Below are positions 1-7,229 of a DNA stretch of 32,222 bases, piece by piece. How positions within the stretch are numbered: position 1 is the first letter of the stretch; each line of letters begins with the position of its first letter. The stretch is taken from assembly GCA_030695925.1 (NCBI GenBank), contig JAUYOH010000088.1, forward strand, positions 1 through 32,222. The letters are read 5' to 3'. The stretch is from Candidatus Omnitrophota bacterium. Its GTDB lineage: Bacteria > Omnitrophota > Gorgyraeia > Pluralincolimonadales > Pluralincolimonadaceae. The position numbers and the translations under genes were made by a program. The notes beneath the pieces are model-generated. The model did not search any database, was not told the DNA's origin, and was given only the letters and a program-made list of their open reading frames with translations.

Positions 1-1775
1 GGCAATGTCGTAGGCATATAGAGGATTGTTCCCTCGTTTAAAGGCGGCATAAATTCTGAACCCAACTGAAGATAAACCGGGATAGTGGATAACATCAATA
101 CTACCGCGCCGATTATTGTGGTTTTACGGTACTTAAGCACGAAATTGCATGCCGGTTCGTAAATTCTAAACAACAGCTTGCTTACCGGATGCCTCTCTTC
201 GGGATAATATTTACCGACGGTAATACCATTAAAAATATTTGATAACCATCTTGGCCTAAAATGTTTGTAATCCATCCTGGTGAAGAGCATACGCATCGCC
301 GGATCCAAGGTTATAGCCAATACCGCGGCGATCGCCATAGCAAAGTTCTTGCTAAACGCCAAGGGCTTAAATAATCTTCCTTCCTGGTCTACCAATGTAA
401 AAACGGGTAAGAACGCGACCGCGATAACCAAAAGTGAAAAAAAGACGGATGGCCCGACTTCCTTTAAAGCGTTCAACCTTACTACATGATAGTCGCCTTT
501 CCGCCCGCCATCTTGCCATAATTGCAGCTTTTTATACGCGTTCTCCACCTCTACAATGGCACCATCTACAAGCACGCCTATGGAAATCGCGATGCCGGAT
601 AAAGACATAATATTAGAAGTCAATTTCATGCCAAACATGGGTATGAATGATAAGACCACCGCGATGGGAATAGTCACAATGGGAATTACTGCCGACGGAA
701 AATGCCATAAAAATAGAAGGATCACTAAACTGACGATGATCATTTCTTCTATTAACTGGTGCTTTAAAGTTTCGATAGAACGTTTGATCAGTTCCGAACG
801 GTCATAGGTGGTAACTATCTCTACCCCTTTGGGCAGCGATGACTTGATCTCTTCGATCTTTTCTTTTACCCGGTTGATGACATTTAAAGCATTCTCGCCT
901 TGACGCATAACTACAATACCGCCTACGGTATCGCCTTGCCCATCTAGATCCGCGATTCCCCGGCGTATCTCCGGGCCTAAAACAACACTGCCGATATTTT
1001 TTATCAGAATTGGCGTGCCGGAGATATCGTTGCCTAAACTGATATTCTCAATGTCTTTTATTGATTTCGCGTAGCCCCTGCCCCTGACCATATATTCTGT
1101 CCCGGAAAATTCAACAAGCCTTCCCCCTACATCATTGTTGCCGTCCCTGACCGCCTCTAACACCTTCATCAAAGGGATGTTATACGCTAACAACGCATTT
1201 GGGTTGATATTGACCTGATATTGCTTCTGAAATCCGCCTATAGAAGCAACTTCAGCGACACCCGGAACACTCTGTAGCCAATACCGCAAATACCAATCCT
1301 GGAACGTACGCAATTGCGCTAAGTTATTCTTTCCTGTTCTATCCACCAACGCATATTGATAGACCCACCCTACGCCTGTCGCGTCGGGCCCCATCTCGGT
1401 GCGAACGCCTTCGGGAAGTTTGGGTATGATTTTGCTTAAGTATTCCAGCGTTCGGCTGCGCGCCCAGTATATATCTGTGCCGTCCTGAAATATGATGTAG
1501 ACGTAAGAGAACCCGAAATCGGAAAAACCGCGTATCGCTTTTACTTTCGGAGCGCCGAGCATAGCGGTTACTATCGGGTAGGTTACCTGGTCCTCGATAA
1601 TATCGGGAGACCTATCCCATCGGGAGTAAATAATTACTTGCGTATCGGATAGATCCGGAATGGCATCCAGAGGGATGTTCCTCATAGAGTAGACTGCGGC
1701 GACAATAGCTACGAAGGTAAAAATAATGACGATATACTTATTTTTTGCCGAAAATTCTATGATTTTTTCTATCAT
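1..1775 (-). CDS. cusA: CusA/CzcA-family heavy-metal RND efflux transporter, C-terminus truncated by window edge
   Basis: Manual minus-strand translation from ATG at 1773-1775 gives MIEKIIEFSAKNKYIVIIFTFVAIVAAVYSMRNIPLDAIPDLSDTQVIIYSRWDRSPDIIEDQVTYPIV..., a clear CusA-like HME-RND N-terminus, open to position 1. Not in the supplied ORF track. Confidence 0.93.
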   Translation of the reverse strand, partial: MIEKIIEFSAKNKYIVIIFTFVAIVAAVYSMRNIPLDAIPDLSDTQVIIYSRWDRSPDIIEDQVTYPIVTAMLGAPKVKAIRGFSDFGFSYVYIIFQDGTDIYWARSRTLEYLSKIIPKLPEGVRTEMGPDATGVGWVYQYALVDRTGKNNLAQLRTFQDWYLRYWLQSVPGVAEVASIGGFQKQYQVNINPNALLAYNIPLMKVLEAVRDGNNDVGGRLVEFSGTEYMVRGRGYAKSIKDIENISLGNDISGTPILIKNIGSVVLGPEIRRGIADLDGQGDTVGGIVVMRQGENALNVINRVKEKIEEIKSSLPKGVEIVTTYDRSELIKRSIETLKHQLIEEMIIVSLVILLFLWHFPSAVIPIVTIPIAVVLSFIPMFGMKLTSNIMSLSGIAISIGVLVDGAIVEVENAYKKLQLWQDGGRKGDYHVVRLNALKEVGPSVFFSLLVIAVAFLPVFTLVDQEGRLFKPLAFSKNFAMAIAAVLAITLDPAMRMLFTRMDYKHFRPRWLSNIFNGITVGKYYPEERHPVSKLLFRIYEPACNFVLKYRKTTIIGAVVLMLSTIPVYLQLGSEFMPPLNEGTILYMPTTL

Positions 1776-1780
1776 ATTTG

Positions 1781-2947
1781 TTATTTATTGCCTTTTAACT
1801 TGCTTTCGGAATCGACCAGAAAGTTTCCGCTGGTTACCGCGATATCGCCCTCTTTTAATCCCTCCAGCACTTCAAAATAACCCAGCGCCTTCTGTCCTAA
1901 AGTGACGTCGCGCTGCTCAAAGGTATCGTCTTGCTTTACCACATACACGATCTTACGCATCCCCGTATCTATAACCGCAGTTTCGGGAACCGCCAATTTT
2001 TCTCCCAGGTCAATATTTATCCTTGCGTTGACAAACATCTGCGGCTTAAGTTTATGCTCCGGATTACCGATTTCCGCTCTTACTTTTATGGCACGGGTTT
2101 GGGCGTTCAATACCGGCGTTATCGCTGCGATTTCACCTTTAAATACCTCGCCGGGAAACGCGACAACATCAATTTCAACCGGTATGCCTTCGCTGATTAA
2201 ACCGATCTCGTATTCATATATAGTAATATAGACCCAGATCGAATCCGAATCGGTTGGGAGATAGAGATTTTCCTGAGCGGTACCGCGTTCGGCCAATTCC
2301 TCAATTTGCGTCTTACTCATTCCCAAAAGCGATAATTTCTTTCCTGAGGCCTTAAGAAGCGAATTAGATTGTTCCGCGACAGAAGTTAAAACGCTGTTTT
2401 TTGTCGCAGTCGCTATTTTCAACGCCTGTACATACTCCTCCTGCGCCACATATAAATCCGGGTCATACGCGATCTCGCCTACGGTAACGATTTGATGGGT
2501 TAAACGCCTCTTTCCGACTTTCTCTTTAGTTACGCCGATAAGTTGCTGCTTTTCCGGAGCGATATAAACACCTGTCGCTTCACCACCCGCCTCTTCTTCA
2601 TATACCGGCACATAATCCATGCCCATAGAATCTTTCATCGGCACAGGAGAGGTCGCTTCCGGATTCATGGGATTTCTATAATAAAGTATATTCTTCTTGT
2701 CTGCCTTGGGTTTGCGCTCCTGCGTCTCCTTCTTCACCAGATTCATCCCGCAAATCGCGCAGCTCCCCGGCTTGTCAGAGGTAAAATCAGGGTGCATGGG
2801 GCAAAAATATACATCTTTTGCAAGATCTTGAGACCCGGACTCTGCCGTGTGTTTCCTGAAAATATGGCCCCGTCCAAATATTAATCCCGTTAACAATAAT
2901 ACCAGGATGACGAACAGGATAACAATGATGATCTTTTTCTTTTTCAT
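1781..2947 (-). CDS. cusB: CusB-like RND periplasmic adaptor with N-terminal heavy-metal-binding motif
   Basis: 388 aa; N-terminal TM, YFCPMHPDFTSDKPGSCAICGMNLV and YYRNPMNPEATSPVPMKDSMGMDYVPVY metal-binding motifs, membrane-fusion-protein body. Confidence 0.92.
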   Translation of the reverse strand: MKKKKIIIVILFVILVLLLTGLIFGRGHIFRKHTAESGSQDLAKDVYFCPMHPDFTSDKPGSCAICGMNLVKKETQERKPKADKKNILYYRNPMNPEATSPVPMKDSMGMDYVPVYEEEAGGEATGVYIAPEKQQLIGVTKEKVGKRRLTHQIVTVGEIAYDPDLYVAQEEYVQALKIATATKNSVLTSVAEQSNSLLKASGKKLSLLGMSKTQIEELAERGTAQENLYLPTDSDSIWVYITIYEYEIGLISEGIPVEIDVVAFPGEVFKGEIAAITPVLNAQTRAIKVRAEIGNPEHKLKPQMFVNARINIDLGEKLAVPETAVIDTGMRKIVYVVKQDDTFEQRDVTLGQKALGYFEVLEGLKEGDIAVTSGNFLVDSESKLKGNK

Positions 2948-4206
2948 TTTTGGGTCTCCGTCAATTCCGAGCCTACAGTCCGTTCCAAATCCGCCAGATT
3001 CGTATTATACTCCACAAGAACTCCGTAATAATCCATCTCGGTATTTATGAGCATCCTTTCGCTGTCCAACAGCGTCATAAGTTCGCCTTTCCCGGAACTA
3101 AAGGCCGCTACCGAAGAATTAATGGAACCCTCTAAAAGAGGGATTAAACTTTTTCTATAAAGTTCGATTTTGCCCCTCGCGATCTCCGTCTTTGTAGCAA
3201 TATCTTTTGTCTCGGCGAAAGCCCTGTTTTTCATCGCCGTATAAGCGGCCTCAGCCCCTTCGAGATCCGCGATCGCCTCCTTGACCTGATAACGCTGTTT
3301 CGTCCAGAACCAGATGGGCACGGTAAACGCCAACATAAGGTCCCACGGCCCTATGCTTCCGGAAGTTATTCCTCTCATGACTAATTCGCCGAAAAGATCG
3401 GGGAAATAACTTTTTTGCGCGAGCGATTTGGCGTATTTGTTCTTCTCTATCGCGTAAGAAAATACCAGAAGTTCCGGCTGGTTTTGCAAGGTAAGTTTAT
3501 ACAGCCTGCCGATATCGTTATCGAAAGGCGCGCCTTCGTCTAACTCCGGCACTCCGAGCCCACCCTCCGGGTCGCGGCTTAAAAGGGTGTTGATGCGCGT
3601 TTCTTTTGCTGATTGCTCCTGCCTTAGATTGGCGACCTTATTGCTTAGGCTGGCTATCTCGAGGTTTATCTTAAAGAGGTCTTCCTGCTGAAGTTTCCCG
3701 ACGATGTACCTTGCCTCGGCTATCTTCGACACCGATTCCAGGAACTTCAGGCTCTGTTCGTTGAGTTCTATCTCCTTATGGTTCATGTAAAGGCCATAAT
3801 AGGCATTCTTTACCTCGTTTACGACCTCAAGTTCCTTGTTCTTATATTCCGCGGCGGCCATCTGGGATTCCACCACAGCTATCTTCCCCTTGAGAGGCAA
3901 TTTGCCGAAAAAAGGGAAGAACTGGGAGAAGGAGAGCATGCGGTCTTCAGCCATCGCCTTATCGAATTTTAACGGCCCACCTTTCATCTTTTCGAACTTG
4001 ACGCCTATCGTCGGGTCTTCCAATGATTTCGCCTGAGGGACCCTAGCTAAAGAACTCTCCCAATTCTTTTTCGCCGCCAGGATCTCGGGGTTCTTCTCCT
4101 TCGCCTCTTTAATGAGAGGATCCAGGGAAAGTGTCTCGGCAGAATATAAAATACTGCTCTCTATTAAGAATACGCCGGCTAAGAATAAAACAAAAATCTT
4201 TTTCAT
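2944..4206 (-). CDS. TolC-family outer membrane efflux protein (CusC-like)
   Basis: Signal-peptide start MKKIFVLFLAGVFLIESSILYSAETLSLDPLIKEAKEKNPEI; coiled-coil OEP repeats. Track ORF runs to 4239, but the MKKIF start (4206) is more likely. Confidence 0.88.
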   Translation of the reverse strand: MKKIFVLFLAGVFLIESSILYSAETLSLDPLIKEAKEKNPEILAAKKNWESSLARVPQAKSLEDPTIGVKFEKMKGGPLKFDKAMAEDRMLSFSQFFPFFGKLPLKGKIAVVESQMAAAEYKNKELEVVNEVKNAYYGLYMNHKEIELNEQSLKFLESVSKIAEARYIVGKLQQEDLFKINLEIASLSNKVANLRQEQSAKETRINTLLSRDPEGGLGVPELDEGAPFDNDIGRLYKLTLQNQPELLVFSYAIEKNKYAKSLAQKSYFPDLFGELVMRGITSGSIGPWDLMLAFTVPIWFWTKQRYQVKEAIADLEGAEAAYTAMKNRAFAETKDIATKTEIARGKIELYRKSLIPLLEGSINSSVAAFSSGKGELMTLLDSERMLINTEMDYYGVLVEYNTNLADLERTVGSELTETQK

Positions 4207-4210
4207 GGGT

Positions 4211-4495
4211 TTAGGCGGATTTCCTGAACCTCGAAACAAGATCCACGATCTCGGTTATCTTCTTCTGTTTTTCTGTCTCGGACTTTCCCTTTAAGGCATT
4301 GACCATGCAACCGTCTATGTGTTTCTTGAAGACCTCTTCCTCTACCCTGTATAGCGCGCCGATAATGGAATGCAGTTGAGTGATTATATCCACGCAGTAG
4401 CGCTTCTCTTCGATCATCCTCTGTATGCCGCGGATCTGCCCTTCGATCTTCCTTAAAAAAACCAACTGTTCTTCATGGGTAGTCATCTGGTTCAT
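4211..4495 (-). CDS. csoR: CsoR/FrmR/RcnR-family metal-sensing repressor, CsoR-like
   Basis: IRGIQRMIEEKRYCVDIITQLHSIIGAL...KKHIDGCMV: Cys...His-x3-Cys arrangement as in CsoR. Start placed at ATG 4493-4495, preceded by AAGGAGAAG; the track start at 4531 lies inside the promoter spacer. Confidence 0.87.
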   Translation of the reverse strand: MNQMTTHEEQLVFLRKIEGQIRGIQRMIEEKRYCVDIITQLHSIIGALYRVEEEVFKKHIDGCMVNALKGKSETEKQKKITEIVDLVSRFRKSA

Positions 4496-4521
4496 CTTAT
4501 CTTCTCCTTTTATATCAAAGG

Positions 4522-4551
4522 AGTATACCATACCCCCCTACCCTATGTCAA
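4522..4551 (-). promoter_or_regulatory. Sigma70-type promoter of csoR-cusCBA with putative CsoR operator in the spacer
   Basis: Minus strand: TTGACA (4546-4551), 18-bp spacer TAGGGTAGGGGGGTATGG, TATACT (4522-4527). The G-tract ATAGGGTAGGGGGGTAT resembles known CsoR boxes. Confidence 0.75.
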
Positions 4552-4578
4552 GTGATTTTTTATACCCCATAAAATGAA

Positions 4579-4612
4579 AAAAGAAGGCCCCTATCTCCAG
4601 GGGCCTTCTTTT
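4579..4612 (-). terminator. Intrinsic terminator at the end of the sulfur operon (possibly bidirectional)
   Basis: Perfect 14-bp inverted repeat AAAAGAAGGCCCCT-atctcc-AGGGGCCTTCTTTT with A/T tracts on both flanks. Confidence 0.85.
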
Positions 4613-4655
4613 AGCCATATCGGACCTTCCTCCTTATATATGGTCTTAAGAAAAA

Positions 4656-4895
4656 TTACTCGACGACATCGCCTGTTACCGGCTCAATCGTCACGCCGGC
4701 TCTTTCCAGATATTTCCTTGCTTTCTCGAGATTTTCCTTCTTACCGCTTAATTCCAATGTCACCTCGCCACCGGTCTCGGTAATCTTTGCCCTTCGGATA
4801 TTAGGTATGACATCGAACTTTTTTGCCATAGTATAGATTACCGGTTTCTTAACCAATTTCTGCGGAAAAAAGTAATGTATCATCTGTTTGGCCAT
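4656..4895 (-). CDS. NIL-domain small protein
   Basis: Preferred start MAKQMIHYFFPQKLVKKPVIYTMAKKFDVIPNIRRAKITETGGEVTLELSGKKENLEKARKYLERAGVTIEPV: NIL (ferredoxin-like/ACT-like) pattern. The longer ORF start at 4979 overlaps the upstream thiF-like gene. Confidence 0.75.
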   Translation of the reverse strand: MAKQMIHYFFPQKLVKKPVIYTMAKKFDVIPNIRRAKITETGGEVTLELSGKKENLEKARKYLERAGVTIEPVTGDVVE

Positions 4896-4897
4896 CT

Positions 4898-5707
4898 CTA
4901 CTCCTTTTTTCTTAATTGACAAAATTCCTCGTAATCTATGAGTTTTGTCACGGTAGGTTTCTCGCCGCAAACGGGACATTTAGGGTCTCTGGGAACTTTC
5001 ACTTGCCTGAAACTCGAATCCAAAGCGTTAAAGACCAAAAGTTTCCCGGCCAATAGATTACCTATATTTAAAATATACTTCAATACCTCATTAGCCTGAA
5101 TTACGCCGATTACGCCGGCTACGGCGCCTAATATCCCCGCCTCCTGGCAGCTGGGTACTAATCCCGGAGGAGGCGGTTCGGGAAAGAGGCATCTATAACA
5201 GGCGCTCTGCCCCGGCATTATGGTCATCGCCTGACCGTCATATCTGAATATGCCGCCGTGAGACAGCGGTTTTTTCGAAAGAACACAGGCATCGTTGACC
5301 AGATATCTCGTGGGAAAATTATCCGAGCCGTCCACTATTATATCATAATCTTTTATTACATCTAAAATATTCTTTGATGTGATCCTTAATTTGTAGGGAA
5401 TGACCTCCACATCCGGATTTATGGCGTTGATCCTTTCCTTCGCGGATTCCGCCTTCGGTTTATTCACATTTGCGGTAGAATGAATAATTTGCCTTTGCAG
5501 GTTATTGATTTCAACGACATCCGAGTCTACGATGCCTATTTTCCCGACGCCCGCAGAAGCCAAATATAACGCGCAAGGCGAGCCAAGGCCTCCGGCGCCT
5601 ATAATCAAGGCCTTGCCATTTAAAAGTTTCTCCTGTCCTTTCCCGCCTATATTCGGCAGAATTATCTGCCTCGAATATCGCTCTATCTGGTCTTCTCTAA
5701 GGCTCAT
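4898..5707 (-). CDS. ThiF/MoeB/HesA-family adenylyltransferase (E1-like), copy 1
   Basis: 269 aa; RYSRQIILPNIGGKGQEKL, GAGGLGSPCALYLASAGVG, zinc CYRC...CPVC, and a putative catalytic Cys in PSCQEAGILG. Confidence 0.9.
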   Translation of the reverse strand: MSLREDQIERYSRQIILPNIGGKGQEKLLNGKALIIGAGGLGSPCALYLASAGVGKIGIVDSDVVEINNLQRQIIHSTANVNKPKAESAKERINAINPDVEVIPYKLRITSKNILDVIKDYDIIVDGSDNFPTRYLVNDACVLSKKPLSHGGIFRYDGQAMTIMPGQSACYRCLFPEPPPPGLVPSCQEAGILGAVAGVIGVIQANEVLKYILNIGNLLAGKLLVFNALDSSFRQVKVPRDPKCPVCGEKPTVTKLIDYEEFCQLRKKE

Positions 5708-5711
5708 TTGT

Positions 5712-5987
5712 TTATCCTCCCGCTATAGCAGGGATAATCGACACTTCATCGCCATCGATGAGCGGTGTGCTATCCTGCTTCAGGAATCTAACATCCTCTT
5801 CGTTCACGTAGATATTTATAAATCTACGGATATTGCCTTTATCGTCACAAAGCCTGTCCTTGATCCCCGGAAAATTTTTATCCAGGTCCTCTATCAGTCC
5901 CCGCACATCTTTAGCTTCTACCTCTACTTCTGCCTTACCTTGTGTAAGCTTCTGCAACGGCGTGGGAATCCTTACCTTAATTGACAT
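5712..5987 (-). CDS. cysO: MoaD/ThiS-family sulfur carrier, CysO-like
   Basis: 91 aa ending ...[10 protein letters not shown] (terminal Gly-Gly); [15 protein letters not shown] and [11 protein letters not shown] closely resemble remembered M. tuberculosis CysO. Confidence 0.85.
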   Translation of the reverse strand: MSIKVRIPTPLQKLTQGKAEVEVEAKDVRGLIEDLDKNFPGIKDRLCDDKGNIRRFINIYVNEEDVRFLKQDSTPLIDGDEVSIIPAIAGG

Positions 5988-5989
5988 TT

Positions 5990-7219
5990 TTACCTCCGGG
6001 TTACGTTTTCTTCAAAGGAAGCCAGATTCGGTTTTATCTTTATGGGCTTGCCTATCCTCTCGCTTACCGCTTCCTGTGTCTTTAGCCCATTTCCTGTTAT
6101 GCATACCACTATGGATTCGTCCTTGGGAATCCTGCCCTGCTCGATCAATTTCCTGGTAACCCCCAGAGTGACACCGCCGGCAGTCTCGGTGAATATTCCC
6201 TCGGTCGTCGCCAAGAGCTTAATCGCCTCCACGATTTCATCGTCAGAGATATCCTCTGCCCAACCGCCGGATTCTTTTGTCACCCCTACGGCATATACGC
6301 CGTCAGCCGGATTTCCTATCGCCAGCGACTTGGCGATTGTCTTGGGCTTTACCGGTTTTATTATATCGGAATTTTCCTTTACCGCCGTAGATATCGGAGC
6401 GCACCCTGTCGCCTGCGCGGCATACATCCTCGTACCTACCTTATCGATAAGCCCTAATTTATGAAACTCGTTGAGGCCTTTCCATATCTTGGTAATAAGG
6501 GAACCGCCGGCGCAGGGCGTGATTATGTGTTTCGGCGCTCTCCATCCTAACTGCTCCGCGATCTCATATCCGTAAGTCTTTGAGCCTTCGGCGTAAAAGG
6601 GGCGGATATTTATGTTAACGAACGCCCATTTATACTTTAAGGCCACTTCCGAACAGAGCCTGTTTACCTGGTCATAATTTCCTTCTACCGCGACTAAAAC
6701 AGGGTTATAGATAAGCGTCCCTATGACCTTGCCGAGCTCCAAGTCAGCCGGGATGAAGATATACCGTTTGAGATTAGCCACAGCCGCCTGTGCCGAGACC
6801 GAATTCGCTAAATTTCCGGTGGAAGCGCAGGCAACCGTATCAAAACCGAACTCCTTTGCCTTCGATAACGCCACGGCCACGACTCTATCCTTAAATGAAA
6901 ATGTGGGGTGGCTGACCGAATCATCCTTGATATAGAGCTCTTTTACTCCGAGGGCTTTTCCCAGATTCTTCGCTCTTACCAAAGGCGTAAAACCGGAATG
7001 CAGGCCGTCCGTCGGCTCTCCGTCTATGGGCAATAATTCCCGGTACCGCCAGAGATTTTGAGGGCGCGATTCGATCGCTTCTCTTGTCAGGTCCTTCTTT
7101 ATCTTAACGTAGTCGTAATCCACTTCCAGCGGCCCAAAGCAATACTCACAAACATAAATTGGCTGTTTGGGATACGGCCTGCCGCACTCCCTGCATTTTA
7201 ATCCCTTGACGTAACTCAT
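5990..7219 (-). CDS. thrC: Threonine synthase family PLP enzyme with N-terminal zinc ribbon
   Basis: 409 aa; [32 protein letters not shown] motif [30 protein letters not shown]. Confidence 0.87.
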   Translation of the reverse strand: MSYVKGLKCRECGRPYPKQPIYVCEYCFGPLEVDYDYVKIKKDLTREAIESRPQNLWRYRELLPIDGEPTDGLHSGFTPLVRAKNLGKALGVKELYIKDDSVSHPTFSFKDRVVAVALSKAKEFGFDTVACASTGNLANSVSAQAAVANLKRYIFIPADLELGKVIGTLIYNPVLVAVEGNYDQVNRLCSEVALKYKWAFVNINIRPFYAEGSKTYGYEIAEQLGWRAPKHIITPCAGGSLITKIWKGLNEFHKLGLIDKVGTRMYAAQATGCAPISTAVKENSDIIKPVKPKTIAKSLAIGNPADGVYAVGVTKESGGWAEDISDDEIVEAIKLLATTEGIFTETAGGVTLGVTRKLIEQGRIPKDESIVVCITGNGLKTQEAVSERIGKPIKIKPNLASFEENVTRR

Positions 7220-7229
7220 CTTTTACTCC

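Noticed and set aside
280-807. Plus-strand ORFs 280-489 and 556-807
   Set aside because: Antisense to a strong cusA reading frame; composition and lack of recognisable motifs indicate shadow ORFs.
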